Position numbers and translations under genes: made by a program
Source of the DNA: Piper betle
Taxonomy: Eukaryota > Streptophyta > Magnoliopsida > Piperales > Piperaceae
Length of the DNA: 64,000 nt
Direction: 5' to 3'
NCBI GenBank assembly: GCA_033002965.1
Contig: JAURVB010000026.1
Location: forward strand, 1-64,000
In this document: one piece after another, positions 24,780 to 35,569 of the stretch
How the letters are laid out: every line of letters starts with the position of its first letter
How positions within the stretch are numbered: position 1 is the stretch's first letter
Notes under the pieces: model-generated
Seen by the model: the letters and a program-made list of their open reading frames with translations, nothing else
Told to the model about the DNA's origin: nothing
The model's database searches: none

Positions 24780-25440
24780 TATTATCTTAAAAGACTCTGA
24801 CAATGGAAGCATAAGTGCAGAGCACGTTTGACTTCCGAGAACATGTACACATAAATTATCAGAACGAGTACGCAGAAATTAAGCGGGCAAGTTGCCACGA
24901 GCCGGCCATTTCAACGACTCACGGGAATCGAGATACAGAATTTGTCCAGCTTCACTGCACTGACATGAAAACCCTTTTCGTAGTGTGTGAAAAACTGACA
25001 ATCTGCCACAAACTTGTTTGTTGGCAAAGAATATGAACGTGGAAACGTATGCCATGGCCGAAAAGATTGACTAGACTAATGCCGAAAGCATATATATTTG
25101 ATATTTGCTTGAAAGGATAGAATATATACTTCGCCACTTGCCGGTCCCTTCACATATATTTAATATAAATCCACGTATTCTTATGACATCATAGTAAGGA
25201 ATACAAACAAGCTTATTTCCAGCTTTTGCAGGGTAGGAAGGAGCCTCTTGCCAAAAGACCGTTCTCATCTTTTCTCTTTTTCATTCATGCGGATAGGCCC
25301 CACTCAGCCGTTTTCTAGATGCTTTTGTATAAAATTAAAGCTGCGGCTATGGGTGCATGACGTTCTTTTCAAATCATTGCCCTCCATTGACGATTGCACG
25401 CCCTATCCTTTTTACTGTAAGCACTTCCAGGATGCATGAA
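24780..25440. other. Unique, GC-richer segment, function unknown
   Basis: About 660 bp with balanced composition, low repetitiveness and no similarity to the transposons in the window. Short open frames exist on both strands, none with a family motif. It could be a non-coding RNA locus, a regulatory region or the remnant of a gene. TATATTTAATATAAATCC near 25156 is TATA-like. Confidence 0.3.
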
Positions 25441-26662
25441 CTCTTGGTAATCATATTTATTCAATAAATTAAGTATCATTCACGCTTTAAATTTATTGTG
25501 CTTGGATGTATACTTGATTATAAATATTTTTTATCAAACCGCTATAAGAAATGTTTTAGTTTTTTATCGCCTCTCTTTTAAACCATATTACATCCCGGAT
25601 CGAATCCAATGAAATTATAATTTAAAAATAAAAATTTGGATTCAATTTGATATATCATAAAGTAAAGTTAATTTGAATTTGACTTTAAATGGATTCGAAG
25701 TAATTTATTTAAAATTTTAAATATGTAAATAAATAGTTGTATAAAATTAATATACATTACTTTTATAATATTTAAAATTAATAAATATATTATTTATATT
25801 ACTTTGAAATATTAATTTAATAAAAATAATATGTTCTTGTAATTTTTATAATTTAATTTAAAAAATAAATTATAAAATTATTCAGTATATAGCCATTCAT
25901 AAAGTTTAACTTGGCAAATTATAAAATATAATCAACTAGAAAAAATTTTATAGTAAAAAAAGAGTTTTGAAATTATAGATAAAATAGAAATAATTGAGAT
26001 GGTATTTTATAAATATAGTGCCTACCTTTATGTAATACTATTTATGTTAAAGAAATTTAAATAGGTTATTCTCTGATATTATGTCGTAAAATTATAGATC
26101 ATGTTGTATTATTGGTAAATTTGGAAGGCAGGTTATGTGAATTGCTTAAGGACTCTCTCGTTTTGTACTCTTTTTTCTCATTTCAAGCACGCTGTCGACC
26201 TACCATAGTTTCGTTTGTGTTGAAACGTGTAAGGCAATATTTGTACTTCTAAAATTATGCTGACTGGTGTCCACTATGTGCAATATTGCTTAAAAAATAA
26301 TTTGACAAAATTAAGGATATATATGAACATTTGATATGGCTAGTTATACACAAAGCTTTCCCACACAAATTCTAAATATTTTGTAAGATATTCTATTTAT
26401 TAAGGCTACAAAACGCAATAATCATTTTGTATGACAATAAATCATTTTCATGTTTAATTTTAAACTGCATGGAGTGCATATCGGTGTTATGTTATTAATA
26501 ATATAATATAATAATATAATGCAAAAACATTGGTGGTTAAGTATAATAATTAATTATCTAGAGTTTCGTTCATTTCTTAGGTGATTTACTATATATATTC
26601 CTTTCCAAAAGGTATATAAGTTTTTTTCTTAAACATGTTGGAGTGACTAATCGAAGTACATC

Positions 26663-26665
<3 letters not shown>
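25441..26665. other. AT-rich intergenic sequence
   Basis: No supported feature was seen. Confidence 0.5.

Positions 26666-26696
<31 letters not shown>
26666..26696. repeat. (AT)n microsatellite
   Basis: About 15 AT units, immediately left of a C-rich block. Confidence 0.9.
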
Positions 26697-26697
<1 letters not shown>

Positions 26698-26736
26698 CTG
26701 TTGTTATGCATTGCCTGTTTTTGGCAGCGTATACAG

Positions 26737-26940
26737 CTTGGGCCGTTAGATTTCGATCCAACAACCTACATGCCACAACCATCCCAACCACCCCCCCCTC
26801 CCCATTCCGCTGTGGCCCCCCACCCCCTACCACAACCCCCACCACCCCCCTTCGGCTGCGGCCCCTGCCACCACCCAATGCCATGGCCTCCCCGCCCGCC
26901 ACCCCATGCCACCACCACCCTCACCACCGCTCACAGCTAT
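26737..26940. other. C-rich low-complexity block
   Basis: Runs of CCCCC and CCACCACC on the plus strand (G-rich on the minus strand, with quadruplex potential). Open frames crossing it are proline- and histidine-rich translations of simple sequence, not genes. Confidence 0.7.
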
Positions 26941-26949
26941 GTTTGGGCC

Positions 26950-27141
26950 CGACTTGAATAAATAAAAATTTGACTCGGTTTTGACTCGAGTCAATAAAAA
27001 ATTGACTCAGTCCCGACTTGAGTCAATAAAAGCTTAACTTGGTCTCAACTCAAGTCAAGTCAATTAAAACTTACCCGGTCTCAACTCGACTCGAGCCAAA
27101 GTCAATAAAAACTTGACTCGGTCCTGACTTAAGTCAATATT
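26950..27141 (+). repeat. Degenerate minisatellite, ~32-42-bp units
   Basis: Five to six units share the pattern GACTCGGTC..GACTTGAGTCAATAAAAACTT, separated by small insertions. Each unit carries a TTGACTCAAG-like partial palindrome. Confidence 0.75.
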
Positions 27142-27639
27142 ACGATATAATACGTCTTGACTTGATAAACGGTTGTCAAATTTATTTTGGGATTAACTAT
27201 ATATTAAAAAATAGCATACTCTAATATATTCTGATAACAATTAAATTATATTGATGAATTCGGAAACACATCAAAAGCAAAACATATGAGAGCCATCTCA
27301 TTTAATTTTTCTTCCACATGATGAATACGATTACAAACCATGAAAAATCATGCCCACGAATAATTTACAAGTTACAAATTTGTCAGATTGATTAAAGTTA
27401 ATAACAATTCAGGGAAACAAGTTACAAATCACTAAGATTATACTGTCCTTCTAGATTCAAAGTTATCATAGTCCTTCTGCATCACTACTTTAAGATTCAC
27501 CATCACTACACCTACGCCCTGAATAGGCTTCATGACTCCATGATTCCACTTTTAGCTGGAATATTTTTTTGCCTATATATTTAAAAACAAAACATAGAAA
27601 ATAATCACATATATTATATATAACATTATATAATGTTTG

Positions 27640-27809
27640 CAGGGGGGCGGTGGGGGACGGGGTTCCGAGCGGTGCCGGGAGGCACAGGGAGGGGGGGTAA
27701 CCGCATTTTATAGCCATCGCCCAGCAGGTGGGACGCGTGGGAGGGTGGGGCGGGGCGGGCGAGGATGGAAGTGGAAGGTGGGGGGTGGGTTGGGTTGGTA
27801 ACAACAACT

Positions 27810-27810
<1 letters not shown>
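27640..27810. other. G-rich block with quadruplex-forming runs
   Basis: Several runs of four to seven G on the plus strand (for example GGGGGGCGGTGGGGGACGGGG near 27643) lie directly left of an (AT)n tract. It roughly mirrors the C-rich block at 26737-26940. Confidence 0.7.

Positions 27811-27812
<2 letters not shown>

Positions 27813-27850
<38 letters not shown>
27813..27850. repeat. (AT)n microsatellite
   Basis: About 19 AT units, right of the G-rich block. Confidence 0.9.
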
Positions 27851-27852
<2 letters not shown>

Positions 27853-28289
27853 CGGGAAGGTTTTTTTCACAGGTGTCTAACAATATTTTTTTCTAATTAA
27901 TGCTGGCTGATTTATAAGGGGAAATTTATTTTTACATTCTAATAAAATTAGTAAGCATATTATCAGAATTTTTGTAAAAAATTATACATAGACTAAAATA
28001 TCATGGCATTAATTTAATGGCATAAAATTTCGTAAAACAAATCCGTCCGTTCATAGACAAAAGACAAAGCTTGTCACACAAAAATTCTTCACATCAATGA
28101 TAATTTTTTTCATTTTCTCTTGCACCGATAGTTGTATTGAAAGTTAAGTTTTCTTTTTGCCCCAAAATTCTACACATCAATGATAATTTTTTCGTTTTCT
28201 ATTGCATTGATGGTTGTATTGCAAGTTAAGTTGCTAACGAGTTATTGATGGCATTTTGATTTCTGCATTGTCGAAAGCCAATGCGAAAA

Positions 28290-28510
28290 GGTGAGGACTG
28301 GCTAGTTTAATTTTCACGCCTCAGGCTTAGATTTTACTTGTAAGACGTCTTGAGTTCGATTGAATCATGTCATACGCACATGCTTCACCCACAATAAGAA
28401 ATAAGAGTTAGTTGATAGCTATGAGTTATGAATCTAACTTAGGTATGAAGTAGTTATATAAGGACGTAAGTGGTGAACATAGGTGTTGAATAAATATGAA
28501 GCATTTTTTG
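28290..28510 (+). repeat. Possible SINE-like sequence
   Basis: TTGAGTTCGATTGAATC near 28349 resembles a polymerase III B box (GGTTCGANTCC). The upstream A box is not convincing and no target duplication was found. Confidence 0.2.
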
Positions 28511-28559
28511 CTTCAATGTGAACGAGTGTTTGTGTTTCTCAATTGTCTTCTATATATAA

Positions 28560-28850
28560 TAAAAAAAGTATATGTAAAGATAATTATAATTTTGAAAATT
28601 TTTCTGGGTCTAAAAATTTCTCTATATGTGATTCTACAATGACTTATTTTATAATTAGTTCTCCAAATCTAATAATAAAAGTTATTAAAATATAATATTT
28701 GTAAATAAAAAAAAGTAAATGTAAAGATAATTATAATTTTGAAAATTTTTCTGGGTCTAAATATTTCTCTATATATGATTCTATAATGATTTATTTTATA
28801 ATTAGTTTTCTGAGTCTAATAATAAAAGTTATTAAAATATAATATTTTTA
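28560..28850. repeat. Tandem duplication, 147-bp period
   Basis: GTAAAGATAATTATAATTTT starts at 28574 and again at 28721. The two units match throughout with about ten differences. Confidence 0.85.
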
Positions 28851-28916
28851 TGTTTAATTAGTTAAATCATATATTTTAAATTAATATAAATTACATAGCA
28901 AAATAGTATATACTAT

Positions 28917-29010
28917 TTTAAGTGTTAAAAAGAGTAGTATATACTAATTTAATAAAAGTCATTTATTAATTTTAAGTGTTAAAAAGAGTAGTATATACTA
29001 ATTTAATGAA
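28917..29010. repeat. Tandem duplication, 54-bp period
   Basis: TTTAAGTGTTAAAAAGAGTA occurs at 28917 and 28971, followed in both by GTATATACTAATTTAAT. Confidence 0.85.
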
Positions 29011-31787
29011 AATTTTTTTTATTAAATAGCAAAATTACTATAAATGACTTTGAAAACATAAAGTGAGAACCAAACCAAATGAAGTCGTCCCAAATATCTG
29101 ATCCAAGTTTAAGGCACAACTGGCGGGTTCTATATATGAAACACGGATGTATGGATGAAGTAATGTCGGAAGTACATGGCTTGATCATGTCTAAATTAGA
29201 TTGCACAACAAATATGAAGGATGAGTGAACGTCTTCTGCTTTTGAATCTAAAAATTTTAATTAATATATATTAAAAGAAGCAGGAGAGTTATTTGCACCC
29301 TTTGGTAATGAAATTACAATGAAACATAACTTCAAAATTTTATATATTTTGACTCCACAAGTTCTCTCTTGTCAACTTTAGTTTTGGCTTTATTTTGATC
29401 AGTGAATTCCCGGTCCACCAATGACCCACAATGATAGTAGTTTATAATTTTATTTTTCCTCCTCATTCAAAATAATAAACACACCCAAAACCTTGTATTG
29501 TCCTCTAATATTATAGTTCAATCAATGTTTAAAATTGATAAGTTATGAATTTGAAAAGCTAAATTAGTATAAACGTCCATTCAATAAGACATATATATTG
29601 TTCATTTCTTAACAATTTTATATGCAATATTTAAGGAATAATATTGCACAATGACTATGAATTAGCAGCTTGGAATCAATTTCTCAGTCAATTCCACTCC
29701 ACATTCCATGAAATAAATTAAATTTGAGCTTCCATTTTAAAAATTTTTACCGTATATATTAAACATTTCTCCTGTTTAATGTATGAGATCTAAAAAATAG
29801 GAAGTAGCCATAGACATAAAATTTACTTGGAATTACTGGCTTGTCACACATAATTATAAAGAAAAAAATATTAGAGTATTACATGTATCAAATTCATTTG
29901 TATGTTTCTTTGATTGACGGGAACAGACTAACCAAATTAAGAGTACTATTTAATGTTCATAGTTCAAAATTATGGAAATCAAACTTGACCTAGAGTCATT
30001 TTTATATTTTATCAATCCAACAAAAATAAAACGATATGAAATTAGCTAGTATATAATATTGTTCTATTTGACATTTGAATTTAACAAATATATACTTTTC
30101 ATTAAATCAAACTATTGATTTAGCTAACAAGAGAAATAATTAATATATTTTAATAACCTTTTTACGTTATTAGAAGAATCAATCTCAGAACTTATCACTT
30201 GGGAATCATTGATTGGAGTATGACTCTGAAAATTAAGGAGTATTTTAATTGACTACAAGAATTAATTTTTGGAATTGAAAAAGAGTTTTAAAATTATAAT
30301 TTATACATCGAACTCAGATTTGGATCCAGATTATGCTTTCTAGTTGTTGGTCAAAATTACATAAATTTATTTTTCATCAAAGCGGGGTACATAAATTTAA
30401 AACAACTTGTCGGTATGGTTCATAGGCATCTAGTTGTTAATATAATCCGCACCCAAATTGATAGTATTTGCCCATTCCTAGATGTGATATTCATAATTAA
30501 AATTTCATATATACTATTTAAATATTTGACCGTTGTTAACCTAATTAATTTGACCTTTTCTAAAAAAATAATTAATTTGATTCTTGGAACAAGAATTTCC
30601 AAGGATAAGCATTCTCTAGTAAGTAGTATTTATACTTCCTCAAAATTCAAAGTTCAAAAGTTCAAGAAACTAAGTACTTTATCATTTAATATTCCAGCAG
30701 ACATAGTCACATACTATTGGAAGGTAAACGGCCGCTTTGCATGCAGATATGATAATTAATTACTTGACATTTTTAGCATTAAGAACATACAATATGCATG
30801 GGGGTGGACCTCACCCACATGAAAGCGGCTTATTTAATTAGCCTTATATTTTTTATCAATGATATATCTATTCTTATTAATAAAAAAAATAACAAATTAA
30901 ACTTGAATGAAATTTGGTTAATTAAAATGTAATAAAAATTTAAAAATAAAATAATTTTTACAATCTACCTTCTTTTTTAATTAGATAAAAATTAAATTTT
31001 ATTTCTAAGATATTATATAATTAATTATTATAATTTATCTCATTATTTAATTAAAGCTTTATTTATATATAAAATTAGAGTCCATCTATGCTATACTCTG
31101 TGTGGCACAATATCTTACCTACTATAATTAATAAATCAATCTAATTAATTATAAATCTAACTATTTAACAAAAAAGATTCGATGAGAGATTTAAACCCCA
31201 AATGCTTCGGCAAATTAGGGATTGGTGCGTGTGAATATGTGTAAATACTCTTTGGTTTAAAAACTGTCTTTAAAAAATCCAATTATCGGAAAAAAAACAC
31301 AAAATATCATATCTATATTCATAGGAAAAAATATATTACATAAATAGCCCATATATTTTATTATGAAAATTTAGTAATTTAAAACCTTCCAATCAACTAA
31401 ATAATTTGTCCAATGTCATATAACCAAATACTCGGTAAATATATGCAACAATAACACCTAACACCATCAATATTATTAAGATGGGAATACTTGAGAGCTT
31501 AAAACTCTAAGCCTAAGGTGAAGAGGTTTGTATCTGTTCCTATATATATGCATAAATACAATTTAATTTAGAAATTATATTTTAAAAAAATATCCAATCG
31601 ACGGAAAAGAAATACCAAACATGCATTTCAAAATTTATGGAAATGATATTTTATCATGGAAAATAGGGAATTAAAAACATTTCAATTAATTAACCAAATT
31701 TCTCGAAATGTCTTGTCACGAAAATACTTCATAAAATAATAATAATAATCATAATAATATATGTATAATTGGTGAAACATCAATATC
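29011..31787. other. AT-rich intergenic sequence 3' of the ERF gene
   Basis: No exon, RNA gene or repeat with a partner was recognised. The nearest ~60 bases to the ERF stop probably hold its 3' untranslated region. Confidence 0.4.
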
Positions 31788-31851
31788 TTACATAAAAGCT
31801 TTTCGTTTTCCGTAGAAATTAGAAACCAATATATAGAAATTGCTCTCAAAC

Positions 31852-32428
31852 CTAGTGACCGCTACCTGCTTTGTTGTCCGTCGACCCAGCATCAGAACTA
31901 GGCTTCGTGCTCGACGAAGCCGAGAACCTCGACATTTCATGTTGAGGGAACGTCGGCGACGACGAAGAAGACGACGACGCAGAAAACAACGAAGCGTACA
32001 TATCAGTGGCAAAGTTGGGCAAGTGATCATCATCCTTGCTACACAAAAACTGGGCATATTGCATGAAGTCTGAGTAAGCCGTGTTGTGGTAGAGGGGGGA
32101 TTCTGCAGCTGCAATTGTGGGCGAGGAGACGACGTTGAAGATGGCAATATGCCATGTTGGGTGGTTGGAGGGGGCTGCGTGGGTTGGGTGGTAGCTTGAA
32201 TTGTCGAATATGGGCGTCGCCATTGAATTCTTTCGGGGAAGTTAAGCTTGGCTTTGGTGCCCTTGAAGCGAAGGGCAGCCTCGTCGTAGGCAAGGGCGGC
32301 GTCCTCAGCGGTGTCGAAGGTGCCTAGCCACACTCTTGCTGCTTTGTTTGGGTCTCTTATTTCTGCTGCCCATTTGCCCCATGGCCTTTGCCTCACCCCT
32401 CTATAGTTCCGTCTCATCCTTCCAGGTA
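31852..32428 (-). CDS. ERF113-like: ERF exon 2: AP2 domain and frame-shifted C-terminus
   Basis: The acceptor TTTCTTTAAG precedes TACCTGGAAGG. AP2 is read from 32417 to about 32235. The C-terminal part is read in the frame with ATG at 32223: 123 codons with serine-, proline- and asparagine-rich text and the MQYAQFL motif. This matches the position of the LQYAQLL motif in RAP2.6L. Codon use and motif content favour this second frame over the arginine-rich reading of the AP2 frame. Confidence 0.8.
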
Positions 32429-34079
32429 CTTAAAGAAAAATGCAATCATATTAAAAAATGGTCCAAGGACGATGTTATTCAATTGCCATTTTTTTTTCGT
32501 TTTTAGAGCTTCATATGTAAGGTAGATGATCATTATGATCATAAAACAATGGAGTAACAAAACGTTCTAACTTCTTAATAGTGGAATTGTCATCTCCATT
32601 GATAAAACAGTGATGAAGTTTCAAGGATATCAAAGAAAATGAGATCTTAATGAGTATATCATTTTTCTTCTTGTTCTTCCACTAGTTCCTATACTTGGAT
32701 CTATTTAATTTCAACTGGTTAAATTAGTTTAGATGACCATATGTCCATCTTTTCGCTAATTAACCCTCCTCTTTTGTAGACTTGGGACCTACAACACTAA
32801 ATATTGGTAGATTTTCTGTGAATAAATCATTGCGTTCTCTAATCAGGTCCTATATATCATATCATATAAACTAAACATGAGCTTCATAAGCTGGAATTCA
32901 TGTTATGACAAAGACTTAATTCATGAGAGATTATAAAAATGGTCAAATTTAATGTTATTTAATTGCCAATTGTTTGCATATTTAGAGTACAGACCTTATA
33001 TGAAGATTAATATTGTAACGCTAAAAAAAGGCACTAAATTGTGATCAAGCGTCTTCTCGACTGATAAAATTGTAAAGAAATAATTTCAAGAATACCAGAG
33101 GGGATGAACTCTATGATAATAAACTAGACATGAGCAGCATATGTTGATTCATGCTATGACGACGAGTTAGAGACCACTTTACGACTTGAGGGTCGTGGGC
33201 AACTTATGAAAATCCATTAGTTCCTAGAGTGGGCGATGCAATAACATGTAGCAAATATCCCCTAGATCTCGCTTGCATTCTGACCATTTATAAGAAAATA
33301 TGAAGTAAACAGTGGAGGAAAACTGAAAATACAGTGTAAACGCAAGCATGATAGTCACGTCACGTCGTCATAAAATAAAAGAAAAGCTCAAAGAAGTCAA
33401 TTATCTAATGCATTCAACAAGGCTCAATTTCTGTCCACACAGGGTTACCCCGCAAAGATATGTATATAGCTAAAGGCAAAAATGAGAGCAATTTTTTTGG
33501 GAAGCCAAAAGAGAGCTGTTTAGTGCTACTAGACCCGCAGAAAAGATAGACATGTAATAATACGAATAAGGCCAGGTGGTGTTACGGGATGAGAAGAAAT
33601 AGAGACGCTTCCAGACGTCTCTTCTTCTTTATAATTTCCTCCCTTTGAATTTTGATTACAAGTGCTAGAGATTAACACAACAAAAACAAATGCGGGAAAA
33701 CGACTGATTTTGACTTTGTAAATCTTACCACCTCCATAGATCCACACTCTTCTTCCCAAATTTGTTTCATACTCTACTTAACAACTCCCTTTTACCCACC
33801 ATTCTAGCTAGCTATTATGCTCGTATATAAATGCTCAACGGCTAGCATGTTTCTTGGTTAGGCCTTTGAAAAAGAAAGGACCGGGTTTCTGGCATGCTCC
33901 AAGAAATCACGATCAACCAACCAATGAAATGATCACTGAGCCTCTTATAATTAGCTACTAGTATTGCATCAATTACCTTGATGGGCAGGCACAGGATCAT
34001 GACCACCGAGGGTCGGGAGATGGGGTGGATCTGAGCCGCGGGGGCTGGTGCTTATGACATGGGTGAGTGCAGAAACCAT
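31852..34079 (-). CDS. ERF113-like: AP2/ERF transcription factor, RAP2.6L/ERF113 type, two exons, apparent frameshift
   Basis: Nuclear DNA-binding regulator of the ethylene-response-factor family; group X members act in stress, wounding and regeneration (family knowledge). Exon 1 (34079-33977) starts [10 protein letters not shown], like RAP2.6L. The intron is 33976-32429 (GT-AG), joining codon G|TA. Exon 2 begins at 32428 and encodes the AP2 domain (residues about 43-98): [19 protein letters not shown], then WLGTF and [10 protein letters not shown]. Ala and Asp in WAAEIRD mark ERF rather than DREB specificity. The domain frame ends PERIQ. The C-terminus expected for this group ([11 protein letters not shown], then a serine run) lies in another frame starting at 32223, ending at 31852. 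This looks like one missing base near 32222-32226, so the allele may be broken or the base call wrong. If the frame is not shifted, an unrelated arginine-rich tail runs to 31788. Confidence 0.85.
32429..33976 (-). other. ERF intron, 1548 bp
   Basis: Inferred from donor GTAATT and acceptor CTTTAAG. A single intron just upstream of the AP2 domain is the usual arrangement in this ERF group. The interior is AT-rich with no recognised insertion. Confidence 0.75.
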
Positions 34080-34211
34080 GGCCGACAGGTCATGCTCAGA
34101 CCGTTGATCGGTACCGGAGAAGTTTCGGGAAGAGCTGCTCTGGGATTGTTCCTTCTCCTCCGCCGATGTGACGGGTGGAGGGAGGGGCCTCTTTCCATGC
34201 CTTGGATCCAC
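33977..34211 (-). CDS. ERF113-like: ERF exon 1 with extended open frame
   Basis: The frame is open from a stop at 34241. In-frame codons upstream of the proposed start read VDPRHGKRPLPPP, then a serine-rich stretch and TDQRSEHDLSA, before MVSALTHV at 34079. The [15 protein letters not shown] text resembles the conserved [16 protein letters not shown] motif of longer ERFs such as ABR1, so the open part may be coding. There is no ATG upstream in this frame (34211 is GTG), so translation either starts at 34079 or an upstream exon joins through an acceptor such as CCTGAG at about 34215. The donor is CAAG|GTAATT at 33977/33976. Confidence 0.7.
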
Positions 34212-34385
34212 CTTCTCAGGTATTATAAAAATCGTCCCCTAAACTACTTGATGATGATCAGTGAAATCCGGTCATGTGCACATCTGATATCCTTCTGCAG
34301 ATTTGTTGTTGAAGTAGGGTGGAGTGACGTTAAGCAGTATAAATATTGACGGATAGGGTTGGAGTTTGGCTATTACACTTGGTGG

Positions 34386-34416
34386 TTTTATTTTATTTTA
34401 TTTTATTTTATTTTTT
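34386..34416. repeat. (ATTTT)n microsatellite
   Basis: Five to six TTTTA units in the 5' flank of the ERF gene. Confidence 0.9.
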
Positions 34417-34470
34417 CCAAATATACGCGTATATTTATTTATTATTTTGAGAGTAGCAAGGAATGTTTTT

Positions 34471-34515
34471 ACAAATACCGTCACTACAAAATTTTTTACA
34501 AATACCGACATTCGA
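34471..34515. repeat. Possible CACTA-type terminal sequence
   Basis: CACTACAAAATTTTTTACAA (34482-34501) has the CACTACAA start of En/Spm termini. ACAAATACCG is repeated at 34471 and 34498. No matching TTTTGTAGTG end was found in the window, so this is a lone end or chance. Confidence 0.25.
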
Positions 34516-35569
34516 GCATCACACATAGTAGGGCAAATGTGGGCCTGCATATGCCTCATGTGAGCTCCACCTACGACTAACGGGGACGATACATCTTCCC
34601 ACAGCATCCATTAAACATTGTTTAAATATATGATTATTTTAAGTCTTATATTAAAAAGCTAAAAGTTTATTTCTTTCCATCATATTTCTTTTTTTTTGTT
34701 TTGCAATTAATTCTGACATTCAAAAACCTTCTACTAATGTACAAATATTACTTACCTACGTATTACTTTATATCAATTATTTTTTATACAAGCTGTTAAA
34801 TTGCATTAATGATGAGATTTATTTGAAAACTGAAAGAACTGAGATGTTCTATACAATTTTTTTACTGATGTGAATTAAAAATTGTGATTTTAATTATAAT
34901 CATTAAAGGTAATTTTTTTACTATTGTTATTAATTATAAAAAAAGTGCAGCAATTTTTTTCGATTTAAAAGTTCAGTTTTCAATATTTCTTTAATTTAGT
35001 ATTTATACATATTTTTAAATTTCGAAGCCATAAGCACCTACTTAATTTAAGTTTTTCAATTATTTATTTATTATTTATCATTGTAAAAAAACCTTAAAAT
35101 ATAAAGCTACCAGTACTAAAAAGTAAAAATTGATGAATTAGATTTTAATATTTAAAATTTTATTTGATCAGATTACCACTTAATTAAAATGTTAAATGCT
35201 TTTAACATGATATTCTGTCAATGACTTTTTATGTTTTTTACAACCAATCTATACACAAGTGGATTTTAAACAAATATTTTTTAAAATTTAAATCACTTCT
35301 ATTTTTTAAAAAATATTGATTAATCATATGACTATTAAACATGATAATTTAATTTTATATATTAATAAATTCTAAACACACCTCCCATTTTATGCAAGTA
35401 TCAATATGCAAACCCAAGACTTTTTGTTAGACAGTTTTATTTTTAGTTTGGCCTTGATGCAAATTGTGTTATATGCCTGACTCTTTCTGTCTCGTGCATA
35501 TTTATAGTATAGGATGTGCGATCTATGACCTTAGCTTACCTAAGTATTCAACACCATCCAACTAGATAC

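Larger units (their letters stand above)
34212..35569. other. 5' flank of the ERF gene
   Basis: Proximal features are TGACGT at 34325-34330 (the core of as-1/bZIP sites) and TATAAATA on the plus strand at about 34338. The latter reads TATTTATA on the gene strand, so it is only a weak TATA candidate. Beyond 34600 the sequence is AT-rich with no recognised gene. The promoter assignment is inference. Confidence 0.35.

Noticed and set aside
26643..26961. Proline- and histidine-rich open frames on both strands
   Set aside because: Simple-sequence translations of the (AT)n tract and C-rich block.
27420..27545. Possible terminal exon on the minus strand (texts ending ESRRTV or CSDGES before stops)
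   Set aside because: Two frames look equally open over a short span, and neither matches a family I know. Splice acceptors are too easy to find in this AT-rich sequence.
30415..30759. 114-codon plus-strand open frame
   Set aside because: AT-rich composition, no domain, and an overlapping open frame on the other strand; chance is likely.
31840..32073. Arginine-rich plus-strand open frame
   Set aside because: Antisense shadow of the serine-rich ERF C-terminus.
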